Source: Thermoactinomyces daqus (lineage in GTDB: Bacteria > Bacillota > Bacilli > Thermoactinomycetales > Thermoactinomycetaceae). From it: 64,000 bases of DNA. A program made the translations under genes and the position numbers. Below the pieces are notes generated by a model. The model saw nothing but the letters and a program-made list of their open reading frames with translations, did no database searches and had not been told where the DNA came from. Shown one piece after another: positions 15,390 through 23,843 of the stretch (position 1 is its first letter; each line of letters starts with the position of its first letter). The DNA lies in contig NZ_JPST01000028.1 of assembly GCF_000763315.1 (NCBI RefSeq), positions 42,062-106,061 of the forward strand, read 5' to 3'.

Positions 15390-16709
15390 TTACGATTTGT
15401 TTTTCTTTCTCATGATGATTCGAAGCGGTGTTCCCTGAAACGGAAATGCCTGGCGCAATTGGTTTTCCAAAAAACGCAAATAACTGAAATGCGACAGCTC
15501 CGGATCATTGACGAACAACACAAACGCCGGGGGTTTTACCGCCACTTGCGTCACATATTGCACACGAAAACGGCGCCCTTTTTCCGAAGGGGGCGGCGTG
15601 GTGACCATCGCATCCTGAATAACCTGATTCAAAACCGATGTCGGCACACGCATCGCATGCTGTTCCGCCACTTCGGAAACCATCGGCAAAATCTGATGTA
15701 CCCGTTTTTTGGTCTTGGCGGAAACAAAGAGAATCGGGGCATAGTGCATAAACTGAAATTCATCGCGAATCTTGCGCTTAAAGCGATCCATTGTTTTTTC
15801 GTCCTTTTCCACCGCGTCCCATTTGTTTATCACAAAAACCGACGCTTTTCCCGCTTCATGCGCATAGCCGGCGATCCGTTTATCCTGTTCGGCAATCCCC
15901 CGCTCCCCGTCGATGACAATCAGGCAAACATCTGAGCGCTCAATCGCTTTCATCGCTCTTAAGACACTGTATTTTTCGACCGATTCATACACCTTTCCGC
16001 GTTTGCGGATGCCCGCCGTGTCAATCAAAACATAGGATTGGCCCTCAAATTCAAACGGTGTGTCCACCGCATCGCGCGTGGTGCCGGCAACCGGGCTGAC
16101 GATCACCCGTTCTTCCCCGAGCAGGGCGTTGACCAAAGAAGATTTCCCGGCATTGGGCCGCCCGATCAGACAGACACGGATGGTATCCTCATCATACTCT
16201 TCTTCACTTGGTTCCGGAAAATGCCGGACGACTTCATCCAACAGATCCCCGGTCCCCGTCCCGTGAATGGACGATACGGCAATCACATGCTCAAAGCCCA
16301 ATTGGTAAAATTCATATACATTGTCGGCGTATTTGATGTCATCGATCTTGTTGGCCATCACGATTACCGGTTTGTTGGTGCGATGCAACATGCGGGCGAC
16401 TTCTTCATCCGTCCCTGTAATCCCCTGCCGGCCGTCGACGACAAACACAATCACATCGGCTTCTTCAATTGCCAATTCCGCCTGGTTGCGAATGTGATCC
16501 ATCATTTCATCCTGTTCGCCGAATTCCAATCCACCGGTATCAATCAGGTGAAACTCCCGGCCGTTCCATTCGCTCCGCGAATAAATGCGATCTCTGGTGA
16601 TCCCCGGCTGATCCTCTACAATCGCGATCCGTTCACCTGCCAATCGATTGAAGATGGTTGATTTCCCCACATTGGGTCTTCCGACAATCGCTACAACTGG
16701 TAGACTCAT
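15390..16709 (-). CDS. der: Ribosome biogenesis GTPase Der
   Basis: Double GTPase needed for maturation of the 50S subunit. The 439 residues contain two G domains: GRPNVGKST (10-18), DTGG and NKID in the first; [13 protein letters not shown] and NKWD in the second. A KH-like C-terminal domain follows. I start at the ATG giving [12 protein letters not shown], seven bases after GAGG, although the frame is open upstream. A promoter lies about 55-85 bases upstream. First gene of der-plsY-gpsA. Confidence 0.97.
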   Translation of the reverse strand: MSLPVVAIVGRPNVGKSTIFNRLAGERIAIVEDQPGITRDRIYSRSEWNGREFHLIDTGGLEFGEQDEMMDHIRNQAELAIEEADVIVFVVDGRQGITGTDEEVARMLHRTNKPVIVMANKIDDIKYADNVYEFYQLGFEHVIAVSSIHGTGTGDLLDEVVRHFPEPSEEEYDEDTIRVCLIGRPNAGKSSLVNALLGEERVIVSPVAGTTRDAVDTPFEFEGQSYVLIDTAGIRKRGKVYESVEKYSVLRAMKAIERSDVCLIVIDGERGIAEQDKRIAGYAHEAGKASVFVINKWDAVEKDEKTMDRFKRKIRDEFQFMHYAPILFVSAKTKKRVHQILPMVSEVAEQHAMRVPTSVLNQVIQDAMVTTPPPSEKGRRFRVQYVTQVAVKPPAFVLFVNDPELSHFSYLRFLENQLRQAFPFQGTPLRIIMRKKNKS

Positions 16710-16764
16710 ACATAATCCTCGCTTTTTAACCAATATTTCAAGTAATAGAGTAAAGTCATACCTA

Positions 16765-16793
16765 ATCTTATCCATAAATGTTCGCTGAGGCAA
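16765..16793 (-). promoter_or_regulatory. Possible promoter of der
   Basis: TTGCCT (16788-16793) and TAAGAT (16765-16770) are 17 bases apart on the minus strand, in the gap after the yphA-like gene. Confidence 0.45.
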
Positions 16794-16796
16794 CCG

Positions 16797-17420
16797 TCAA
16801 CGCTTTCTGATCCCCGGAAAACCTCCTTCCCTGATCCACCGCACAAGGGAAGGAATTGGCTCGAGCAGCAGAACAAAGATCGTCAAAGCCAACCAAAACG
16901 CGTCCAAAAAAGCCTCTTCCCCGATGACAACGGGACTTAACGCTTCCCTGTGAAAATAGAGCACAATCAAATGCAAGGAAAGGAAGGTGAACGCCAGATA
17001 AAACATTTTCTCTCCCAGAACATTGGAAACGGCTAAGGCCCCCAATGGAATCACCGTTGATGTGACAGTGCGAAAGAGAGAATCAGACCAATCCCCGCTC
17101 ATTCTGAACATTTCATGCCAAATAAACAGAATCGAGCTCGTGCAGATGGAGAAACTGACCAAGCTCAGCAGACGATTCGGGGAAATTTGTTTTAACAATA
17201 TAAAAAAGAGAAGAAATAAAGAAAAGATTCCCGGATGAATAAAAAGGGCCGGATCCATGCTCAGGGGAAGTCGGATGGCAAACCAGAAAGAAAGCGCCAA
17301 AAAAATGAAAAGATCGCGCTTGCCGAGGGATAATTCCTGTTCCAAACCCGGCAACCAACCTGTACAAACGAGAATCGACAAGACGGCCAGGCATAAAAGT
17401 GCCAATATCCCGGCTTCCAC
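16797..17420 (-). CDS. Integral membrane protein (YphA-like position)
   Basis: A 207-residue protein with about six hydrophobic segments and no catalytic motif that I can see. Its place directly upstream of der matches B. subtilis yphA, which also codes for a membrane protein of about 200 residues; homology is inferred from position and build only. GTG start with GGGGG six bases upstream. Function unknown. The 205 bases upstream (17421-17625) hold no gene that I can support. Confidence 0.65.
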   Translation of the reverse strand: MEAGILALLCLAVLSILVCTGWLPGLEQELSLGKRDLFIFLALSFWFAIRLPLSMDPALFIHPGIFSLFLLFFILLKQISPNRLLSLVSFSICTSSILFIWHEMFRMSGDWSDSLFRTVTSTVIPLGALAVSNVLGEKMFYLAFTFLSLHLIVLYFHREALSPVVIGEEAFLDAFWLALTIFVLLLEPIPSLVRWIREGGFPGIRKR

Positions 17421-17625
17421 TTTCTTCCCCCTTTCTGTCCGAATGATTTTTTATAGTTTCCCCTTGCCTTCAGCCGTTTTTGCAAATGGTGGAGGAGTAA
17501 AATATTGGGACAGAAACTTTCATGTTCCGTTCTCCCGATCTGGAGCGATGGATGTGAAGTCGTGCAGTCTACTGAAAATTGCGAAAGTCCTGGCGCCACA
17601 CCCGAACAGCAACCAACTTCACTGC

Positions 17626-17670
17626 AAAAAAGGACAGAGAAAAGGCTCTTCTCCGCCTTATCCTCTGTCC
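17626..17670 (-). terminator. rpsA terminator
   Basis: GGACAGAG and CTCTGTCC (17632-17639 and 17663-17670) form the base of a long hairpin with an inner AAGGC/GCCTT stem, followed by six T residues on the minus strand. It lies about 20 bases past the rpsA stop. Confidence 0.85.
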
Positions 17671-17688
17671 GTTGCAAAGAATTTCCGA

Positions 17689-18837
17689 TTATTTCAATTT
17701 GCGAAGCTCGGGATAAACATCGCCCAAGGTTACATTGAGACCGGAGGATTGAAGATTCTCGAATTGCTCAGCCTCTTCGCGTAACTCTTCCGGTTCAACT
17801 TCCTTCATGCTCAGGCTGATCCGTTTTTGTTCGGGCTGCATGTCGAGCACTTTCACTTGCACTTCTTGACCTTCTTCCAGCACTTCAGCCGGAGTGGCCA
17901 CATGGCGCCGGGAGATTTGCGATACGTGAACCAGACCTTCCACACCCGGATATACCTCAACAAATGCGCCGAAAGATGCGAGGCGTTTCACTTTCCCGGT
18001 TACGACATCGCCGATTTGAATATGTTTTTGCACCTGCTCCCACGGACCTTCCTGCGTTTCTTTGATGCTCAGGCTGATCCGTTCCTGCTCGCGGTTTACT
18101 TTCAGTACTTTCACTTTTACCCGGTCGCCTTCTTTGAGCACATCCGCCGGATGTTCCACTCGATGCCAAGCCAGTTCGGAAACGTGAACCAGTCCGTCAA
18201 CGCCGCCAATATCCACAAATGCACCAAAATCGGTCAAGCGCTGAACCGTTCCCTCCAGCACTTGCCCTTCTTCCAGCGAGGCAAGCGTTTCCTCTTTTTT
18301 ACGGTTCAACTCATCTTCCAAAACCGCTTTGTGGGAGAGGATCAGCTTATTTTTCTCCGGATCGATTTCAATCACTTTCAGAGTGAGTTCCCTGCCTTTG
18401 TAATCCGTAAAATCTTCGACGAAATGGCGTTCAACATGGGAAGCCGGGATAAATCCGCGCACACCCACATCGACGACCAGACCGCCTTTGACGATGTCCG
18501 CCACGGTTGCTGTCAGTGTTTCGCCTGTTTCATATTTGCGTTGCAGTTCGCTCCAGGCAGCCTCAGCGTCGACCGCTTTTTTGGAGACGATCAGTTTGTC
18601 TTCGTCTTCGCGGATGCGCAGCACTTTCACTTCCACTTCGTCACCGACGCTTAAAACGTCAGACACCTGATCAACATGCAAGCTGGACAGTTCGGAAATG
18701 GGCAATACAGCTTCAAACTTGTATCCCACATCAACCAGAGCCTGATTGTTTTCCACTTGGACGACTTTCCCTTTCAATACATCGCCCACTTGCAAAGTGG
18801 TAACTTCCGTTAATTCAGATTTCATTTCTTCGGTCAT
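17689..18837 (-). CDS. rpsA: Ribosomal protein S1 homologue
   Basis: An RNA-binding protein of 382 residues with four S1 repeats at about 15-85, 100-168, 185-255 and 270-340, each with the pattern GAFVDIGGVDGLVHVSEL or a variant. Gram-positive members (YpfD in B. subtilis) are shorter than the six-repeat E. coli S1 and are not essential for all translation. I start at the ATG giving MTEEMKSEL, after AGGAGGGG. It lies next to cmk-plsC as in B. subtilis and has a strong terminator. Confidence 0.94.
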   Translation of the reverse strand: MTEEMKSELTEVTTLQVGDVLKGKVVQVENNQALVDVGYKFEAVLPISELSSLHVDQVSDVLSVGDEVEVKVLRIREDEDKLIVSKKAVDAEAAWSELQRKYETGETLTATVADIVKGGLVVDVGVRGFIPASHVERHFVEDFTDYKGRELTLKVIEIDPEKNKLILSHKAVLEDELNRKKEETLASLEEGQVLEGTVQRLTDFGAFVDIGGVDGLVHVSELAWHRVEHPADVLKEGDRVKVKVLKVNREQERISLSIKETQEGPWEQVQKHIQIGDVVTGKVKRLASFGAFVEVYPGVEGLVHVSQISRRHVATPAEVLEEGQEVQVKVLDMQPEQKRISLSMKEVEPEELREEAEQFENLQSSGLNVTLGDVYPELRKLK

Positions 18838-18936
18838 AAACGAGCCCCTCCTCAATCTCCAAACAATCTAAAATCCTTTATGATATAAGATCAGAGTGAA
18901 AAAGGTTCATGATTGTTCCTTTTTCTGATGATCTAA

Positions 18937-19524
18937 TTACCGATGTTGATCAATCATTTGTTTAATCTCATTCATGATGCGATCAGTAAGTGCAGCAGCT
19001 TCTTTCATCCCGATTTTCTCCCGGGCCGGGGAAGTCACTTCAATTGGCTGTCCAAATATGATCCTCACGGGTCGAAATAAGCGATAAGGCCCGATAATCG
19101 CTGCCGGAACGACAGGTGCTCCTGCTCTGAGGGCAATCAGGGCCGCACCGGTATGCGCTCTACCAAGCTTTCCGTCCCTTGATCTGGTTCCTTCAGGAAA
19201 AATCCCCAGCACCTTCTCTTCCTGCAAGAGACGAAGCGCCTGTTTAAGAGCTTGCAGGTCCCCGCTGCCCCGCTTGACCGGAAATGCGCCCAGCACTCGG
19301 ATCAACATAGAGAAGAGGGGAATGCGAAACAATTCCTGTTTGGCCATGAAATGGATTCTCCGATCCATGGCAGCTCCCAACAGCGGTGGATCAAGATTGC
19401 TTATGTGGTTGGCACAAATAACCACAGGCCCTTCTTTGGGAATATGATGAACTCCTTCCACTTTCCAACGATAGAAAAAGGAAAAGAAGCTGCGAACCGC
19501 TATACGCAATGAAGCATATAACAT
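18937..19524 (-). CDS. plsC: 1-acyl-sn-glycerol-3-phosphate acyltransferase
   Basis: Puts the second acyl chain on lysophosphatidate to make phosphatidic acid at the membrane. The 195 residues carry the acyltransferase box NHISNLD (about 38-44), the substrate-binding FPEGTRS (about 114-120) and a basic hydrophobic N-terminus for membrane contact. The start lies four bases after the cmk stop, and its ribosome site AGGGAG is inside the cmk end, so the genes are coupled. Confidence 0.93.
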   Translation of the reverse strand: MLYASLRIAVRSFFSFFYRWKVEGVHHIPKEGPVVICANHISNLDPPLLGAAMDRRIHFMAKQELFRIPLFSMLIRVLGAFPVKRGSGDLQALKQALRLLQEEKVLGIFPEGTRSRDGKLGRAHTGAALIALRAGAPVVPAAIIGPYRLFRPVRIIFGQPIEVTSPAREKIGMKEAAALTDRIMNEIKQMIDQHR

Positions 19525-19528
19525 TATC

Positions 19529-20197
19529 TTACTCCCTGTTGCTCAATTTGTTACGACAAAGTTGCAGAATGTTTTCAACAATTTCCGCAATACTGCGATG
19601 GGTCGTATCGAGGAGCAGCGCATCATCCGCCTGTTTCAAGGGGGCATGCTCCCGTGTACGGTCTTGGTCATCGCGCTCGCGTATCTCTTTTTTCAACTGC
19701 TCAAGATCTGCAGGCAATCCTTTGGCTTTCATCTCGTTATAGCGTCTCTTTGCCCGCTCTTCGATGGAAGCCGTAAGGAAAATTTTCAAGTCGGCGTGCG
19801 GCAACACGTTTGTGCCGATGTCACGTCCGTCCATCACTACATTTTGTTTTTCGGCAATCTCCCTCTGTTTATTCACCAGCACCCTTCGTACCCCTAACAT
19901 GCGGGCAATGGTGGAGGCCGCAGCCGAAATTTCCGGTGTCCGGATTTCATGGGAAAGATACTGCCCATTTATGGAAATTCCTTTTGGATGAAGGGTAAAC
20001 GTGAGCGATTCCGCCAACCGGGTGACGGATTCTTCATCCTGCAACGGGATATTATCCCGAAGCGCTTTCCATGCCAGTGCCCGGTACATCGCTCCAGTAT
20101 CGATGTAGACGAGCCCCAAACGTTTGGCTACCTGACGAGCCACTGTGCTTTTTCCGGCGCCAGCCGGTCCGTCGATTGCTACCAAAAAACGTTTCAT
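19529..20197 (-). CDS. cmk: Cytidylate kinase
   Basis: Phosphorylates CMP and dCMP, recycling pyrimidine nucleotides. The 222 residues have the Walker A loop GPAGAGKST (10-18), YIDTGAMYRA and the family RERDDQDRTRE segment near residue 175. The ribosome site is ordinary at best (AGGAAGG is 14 bases away). It heads the cmk-plsC pair, with a promoter and a 5' hairpin upstream. Confidence 0.96.
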   Translation of the reverse strand: MKRFLVAIDGPAGAGKSTVARQVAKRLGLVYIDTGAMYRALAWKALRDNIPLQDEESVTRLAESLTFTLHPKGISINGQYLSHEIRTPEISAAASTIARMLGVRRVLVNKQREIAEKQNVVMDGRDIGTNVLPHADLKIFLTASIEERAKRRYNEMKAKGLPADLEQLKKEIRERDDQDRTREHAPLKQADDALLLDTTHRSIAEIVENILQLCRNKLSNRE

Positions 20198-20239
20198 AAA
20201 GCCCGTAAGTCCTTCCTAAAACGGGATAAAAAATGGCGA

Positions 20240-20258
20240 GAGCAGGCCGTGCCTGCTC
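20240..20258 (-). other. Perfect hairpin in the cmk leader
   Basis: GAGCAGGC and GCCTGCTC pair with a three-base loop, in the 5' leader of cmk about 45 bases before the start. On the minus strand the T run follows only after a six-base gap, so it could be a weak attenuator or an mRNA-stabilising hairpin. Confidence 0.5.
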
Positions 20259-20422
20259 GATTGGGTTTACTTTATTCGATTCCATCGATCTCAAGTACAA
20301 TCCCTATCGAAAAACTCGACCCTGTTTTTCAGCCAATCTCGCGCTATGTATTCCTTTTTTACACGGAGATATAGGAAATTAGAACTAGCCCTGTATCTCA
20401 AGAGCAAGGAAAACCTGTTTAA

Positions 20423-20451
20423 AGAATAACATAATTTTGTCACAGTTGCAA
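20423..20451 (-). promoter_or_regulatory. Promoter of cmk-plsC
   Basis: TTGCAA (20446-20451) and TATTCT (20423-20428) are 17 bases apart on the minus strand. It gives a leader of about 220 bases that contains the hairpin at 20240-20258. Confidence 0.5.
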
Positions 20452-20496
20452 TGAAAACAATTAAATGAGCCGATTTTATTATATCGGCCCACTTAA
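20452..20496 (-). terminator. ypeB terminator
   Basis: TTAAGTGGGCCGAT pairs with ATCGGCTCATTTAA (14 pairs including G-U) around an eight-base AT loop; a T-rich tail follows on the minus strand. It begins directly after the ypeB stop. Confidence 0.8.
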
Positions 20497-20500
20497 AAGT

Positions 20501-21847
20501 TTAAATTTGATCCGCGTCGGCCTTTTCAATGCGATCGACCATCTCTTCGCTTCCGTCCAACGCATTGATGAAGATGCGGTATTGAATTTGATCAATTTGC
20601 CCCAAAAATTCGTAGCACAAAACCTCTTGTCCCTTGTCATTGTAAATAAGAGCGAGATTGCTTTTTCTCACTTTCAAATGGGAGTTTAATTTTTTCTTCG
20701 CCTCCGCTTTGGTCAGTTTCGGCTTTATTTCAGGACGTTTGATCTTGTTGAAAACATATTGTTCAGCTTGCAATCCCATGATTTCCCCATTGTCCAACGC
20801 CACTTTTACCACCAGGGTTTCCGGATAAATGTAAACCCCGTTTTCCCGGTGAACAAAATTGAAGGACACAATATTCCCCGTTTCATCATGAGAAATCGGA
20901 ACCATATGAACATAACCGATGCGGTTCAGGAAGTTTTGGGCATGGCGAAGTGCCTGCTCCATGCTTAGATTCTGCCGTTTTACCGGGCGGTCGTAGATCA
21001 TCCAGACCATGTGGCCGCCTTTGGCTGTCAGTTCGGTATGAACATCTGTATTTTTTGCACCTCTGTAGAAAACGCTGTAACTCTCATAATCCCCGTTCTT
21101 GTTCAGGGTAACGGAAATCCCTTTGGTTGAGTGTTTTCCAAAGGCTCTGGCCACGATCTGTTTCGCCTGTTGCGGGGTAATTTTGGCACCGGAAATATTT
21201 TTGGCCCGTTGCCGCTCATGCGCCTCCATGTTGCTGACGCTCGGTCCCCAGTCGACCTCCGGAAATTCTTTCACTTTCTGGTTTACTAATTTAAAACCGT
21301 CGATAATGGTGTTATCCATTTTTTTGTCTTCTGTGGCAACCGCCAATTCGACATCCATCCAGCGCAGGTTTTTGTCAAGAACCTTTTCTTGAACCGTTGC
21401 CAAATCGTCCCGCACCTGTTTGGACTGATTATACAAGGTATGCAATGTTTTCCACTCTTTGTCGTTTAAGGGGTGTTTGTTCAGATCACGAATCCCGACA
21501 CTGTACGCAAACCGGCCGACGCGGGACAAGAACTTTTCCGCCTGATCAAACGGCATCAGAGTAAGCGGCAATTGACCGATATCGCTCTGTGCGTCATATG
21601 CCAGACGCCAGACGTTGGTCATCGAATTGGAAACCTGTTTTTGGGTGTTGAGCGCCAATGATTTGCCCAACTCCCCCTGCAACTTGTCCATATGGTTGTT
21701 CAGGTCATGAAACGCTCTTTGATACGTATTTTCCGCTTTGATGAGGATGGAGTTTTTATCCTGATGTTCCTGATACCCCCATGCCGCTACGGCTACAAAG
21801 GCAATTAATGTAATAGGGAAAAGAATGGCCGCCACCCTGCGGTACAT
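20501..21847 (-). CDS. ypeB: Germination protein YpeB
   Basis: Partner of the cortex-lytic enzyme SleB; it stabilises and restrains SleB in the spore and is degraded on germination. The 448 residues (B. subtilis about 450) begin with one membrane segment (7-25), followed by a helical domain with QPLTLMPFDQAEKFLSRVG-like sequence and three C-terminal PepSY-type repeats (TPQQAKQIVARAFG, SMEQALRHAQNFLNRIG, TKAEAKKKLNSHL). It starts 14 bases after sleB, so the two are one operon with the sigma-G promoter upstream of sleB. Confidence 0.95.
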   Translation of the reverse strand: MYRRVAAILFPITLIAFVAVAAWGYQEHQDKNSILIKAENTYQRAFHDLNNHMDKLQGELGKSLALNTQKQVSNSMTNVWRLAYDAQSDIGQLPLTLMPFDQAEKFLSRVGRFAYSVGIRDLNKHPLNDKEWKTLHTLYNQSKQVRDDLATVQEKVLDKNLRWMDVELAVATEDKKMDNTIIDGFKLVNQKVKEFPEVDWGPSVSNMEAHERQRAKNISGAKITPQQAKQIVARAFGKHSTKGISVTLNKNGDYESYSVFYRGAKNTDVHTELTAKGGHMVWMIYDRPVKRQNLSMEQALRHAQNFLNRIGYVHMVPISHDETGNIVSFNFVHRENGVYIYPETLVVKVALDNGEIMGLQAEQYVFNKIKRPEIKPKLTKAEAKKKLNSHLKVRKSNLALIYNDKGQEVLCYEFLGQIDQIQYRIFINALDGSEEMVDRIEKADADQI

Positions 21848-21861
21848 GGCAACACGCCTCC

Positions 21862-22335
21862 TTATTCACAAAAAATGTGTTTTCCAATCTTCAGTTTCTG
21901 CGGCCTGGACCAAATCCATTTCGATGTGGCCGTGGCCGGATTAAAATAGTAAATGCAACCACCGGTCGGATCCCATCCATTGATCGCGTCCATCACCGCT
22001 TTTCGTGCTGTTTCATTCGGCTCCAGCCAAACTTGCCCGTCGCTTACAGCGGTAAATGCCCCCGGTTGGTATACAACCCCCGCTACCGTATGGGGAAATT
22101 TTTCACTTTCCATCCGATTTAAAATAACAGCTGCGATTGCGACTTGACCGATATAAGGCTCTCCGCGCGCCTCACCGTAAACCGCGCGCGACAGCAAGTC
22201 AATTTCATTTTTGGAAAAGCCGCCGCTGCTATTTCCCGCATTTGCCGCTTTCACAAAATCGCCCCCGCTTCCGCTGACGAAAACAACCACCAGGAAAAGG
22301 GCCGTCATAACTCCTCTCTTTATCCAATTTCTCAC
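21862..22335 (-). CDS. sleB: Cell wall hydrolase SleB, catalytic domain only
   Basis: Spore cortex-lytic enzyme (Hydrolase_2 family; lytic transglycosylase) active in germination. Residues 8-32 are a signal or anchor sequence; the rest is the catalytic domain, with the likely catalytic Glu55 in GEARGEP and the family segments AAVILNRMES, YQPGAFTAV and WDPTGGCIYYFNP. It is 157 residues; B. subtilis SleB is about 305 and has an N-terminal peptidoglycan-binding domain, which is missing. A GTG start at 22335 fits GGAGG at eight bases; the ATG two codons upstream is too close. Its place before ypeB argues for SleB, not CwlJ. Confidence 0.88.
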   Translation of the reverse strand: MRNWIKRGVMTALFLVVVFVSGSGGDFVKAANAGNSSGGFSKNEIDLLSRAVYGEARGEPYIGQVAIAAVILNRMESEKFPHTVAGVVYQPGAFTAVSDGQVWLEPNETARKAVMDAINGWDPTGGCIYYFNPATATSKWIWSRPQKLKIGKHIFCE

Positions 22336-22367
22336 TGTCATTTCCTCCGTCTTTCGTATTCTTTTGC

Positions 22368-22398
22368 TAGTTTGAGCGGGGAAAACACAGATTATGCA
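22368..22398 (-). promoter_or_regulatory. Sigma-G-type promoter of sleB-ypeB
   Basis: TGCATA (22393-22398) and CAAACTA (22368-22374), 18 bases apart on the minus strand, fit the forespore sigma-G pattern (TGMATA, CATACTA-like). sleB is a known sigma-G gene in B. subtilis. Confidence 0.65.
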
Positions 22399-22429
22399 AA
22401 AAGAAAAGCCCGGGTCGGTTGACCCCGGC
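22399..22429 (-). terminator. Terminator of the small cysteine-rich gene
   Basis: A GC-rich hairpin (22408-22429, CCGGG and CCCGG arms) is followed by TTTTCTTTTT on the minus strand. It isolates the gene at 22448 from the sleB promoter. Confidence 0.8.
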
Positions 22430-22447
22430 AGCCGAGACTGACTTTCC

Positions 22448-22615
22448 TCAAGGGAGATAAGGTTCTTTATGGATTTCAAAATCCCCGGTATTGTCGCACA
22501 GGCAACGCTTAAATCCCGTCTCAAGTTTTCCTTTGCGCATCCGTCCTTTTAAGATAAAATGCTCTCCACACTGGTTACAATGAATATTGACAACGTATTT
22601 TTCATTGTCATTCAT
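22448..22615 (-). CDS. Small cysteine-rich (zinc-ribbon-like) protein
   Basis: A 55-residue protein, function unknown. Cys13 and Cys16 (CNQC) and Cys38 and Cys40 (CLC) could form a metal site of ribbon type; a basic segment (LKGRMRKGK) lies between. ATG start with GGGGG at about nine bases. It is transcribed alone, divergent from the asparaginase gene with 76 bases between them, and has a strong terminator. Confidence 0.75.
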   Translation of the reverse strand: MNDNEKYVVNIHCNQCGEHFILKGRMRKGKLETGFKRCLCDNTGDFEIHKEPYLP

Positions 22616-22647
22616 CCGCTTTTCCCCCTTTCCCTCTTTTCGTATTA

Positions 22648-22676
22648 TTGACAGCGAATGCCCTGTCCCATACGAT
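22648..22676 (+). promoter_or_regulatory. Promoter of the asparaginase gene
   Basis: TTGACA (22648-22653) and TACGAT (22671-22676) are 17 bases apart. Transcription would start near 22683, only about nine bases before the ATG at 22692, so the leader is very short. Confidence 0.6.
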
Positions 22677-22691
22677 AGAGGCGGGTTTACT

Positions 22692-23687
22692 ATGAAGCAA
22701 GAAAGGTTGGCGCAACAGATGAAGAAAATCATCGTTCTCACAACGGGAGGAACGATTGCAATGTCGCAAAGTGACGAATCCGAAGGTGTCAAACCGCAGG
22801 ATCCGAAAGCGCTGCAAAAAACGCTTCCCTTCCTTAACCAATTTGCCGATGTGGAAATGGAACACCTGTTCAACCTGCCCAGTCCGCATATCACCCCGCA
22901 CGAAATGTATGTCCTCGCCAAACGGGTTCAATCGCTGCTCCAACACGATGCTGACGGGGTGGTCGTCACTCACGGCACCGATACCCTTGAAGAGACGGCA
23001 TACTTTTTGAACCTGGTCATCTCAAACGATAAGCCTGTCGTCATTACGGGAGCCATGCGCAGCCAAAATGAACTGGGGGCCGACGGTCCCTATAACCTGG
23101 TAAATTCAGTCCGCGTCGCCGCAGAGGAAGAGGCGAAAGGCTTTGGCACCCTTGTCGTCTTCAATGATGAGATCCATTCGGCCAAGACGGTGACCAAAAC
23201 TCATACTAGCAATGTCGCCACATTTCAATCTCCCGGGCTGGGGCCGGCAGGATTGATTACAAAAAGGAACATCCTCTTTCATCGCGAACTGACGCGCGAA
23301 AAAATCTTGCCCCTCTGCTCCCCAAAAGCGAAAGTGGCATTGATCAAGGCCGCAGCCGGAATGGATGACACCATGATCCGTTGGGCCGTGGACAGCGGCT
23401 ATCAGGGGATCGTCATTGAAGCGCTTGGCCAAGGAAACCTGCCGCCCGCCATGCTTCCGGGAATAGAGCAGGCCTTGGAGAAACAGATTCCGATCGTCCT
23501 CGTCTCCCGCTGCTATCATGGCTATGTACAGGATACGTATGATTACATTGGCGGCGGCCGGCAATTAAAGCAGATGGGCCTGATCTTCGCCAACGGGCTG
23601 AACGGCCCGAAAGCCCGCATAAAACTGATGCTGGCACTTGAAGTAACCAATGATCGCACCGAATTGGAAACTTACTTCAAAATATGA
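22692..23687 (+). CDS. L-asparaginase
   Basis: Hydrolyses asparagine to aspartate and ammonia. The 331 residues have both threonine motifs of the family, TTGGTIAM (about 17-24) and VVTHGTDTLEETAYF (about 93-107), plus VITGAMR and the KTHTSNVATFQSP region of the type II group. No signal peptide is visible, so it is probably cytosolic. The ATG at 22692 has GAGG at ten bases; an ATG nine codons later (MKKIIVLTTGG) is the more usual family N-terminus, and the nearby transcription start may favour it. It is a single gene with its own promoter. Confidence 0.9.
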   Translation: MKQERLAQQMKKIIVLTTGGTIAMSQSDESEGVKPQDPKALQKTLPFLNQFADVEMEHLFNLPSPHITPHEMYVLAKRVQSLLQHDADGVVVTHGTDTLEETAYFLNLVISNDKPVVITGAMRSQNELGADGPYNLVNSVRVAAEEEAKGFGTLVVFNDEIHSAKTVTKTHTSNVATFQSPGLGPAGLITKRNILFHRELTREKILPLCSPKAKVALIKAAAGMDDTMIRWAVDSGYQGIVIEALGQGNLPPAMLPGIEQALEKQIPIVLVSRCYHGYVQDTYDYIGGGRQLKQMGLIFANGLNGPKARIKLMLALEVTNDRTELETYFKI

Positions 23688-23696
23688 TTTATCCCT

Positions 23697-23740
23697 ACAA
23701 AAAGAGAAACTGCACCTACCCGCGGCAGATGCAGTTTCTC
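23697..23740. terminator. Two-way terminator between asparaginase and ypdA
   Basis: GAGAAACTGC (23704-23713) pairs perfectly with GCAGTTTCTC (23731-23740). A five-base T run follows on the minus strand, so it mainly serves ypdA; it can also stop the plus-strand transcript. Confidence 0.65.
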
Positions 23741-23843
23741 CCGAGCCTTGATTCCGTGAAAATATGTTGGTGGTCGGTCATCAGCGTTTTCCGGCTTTTC
23801 TTGCAAGGTGCTTAAAGACACATCCCCGGATTGTCCCGGCCAT

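Noticed and set aside
17505..17738. Plus-strand frame with TTG start and GGAGGAG upstream
   Set aside because: It runs through the rpsA terminator and into the rpsA 3' end; its composition is not protein-like.
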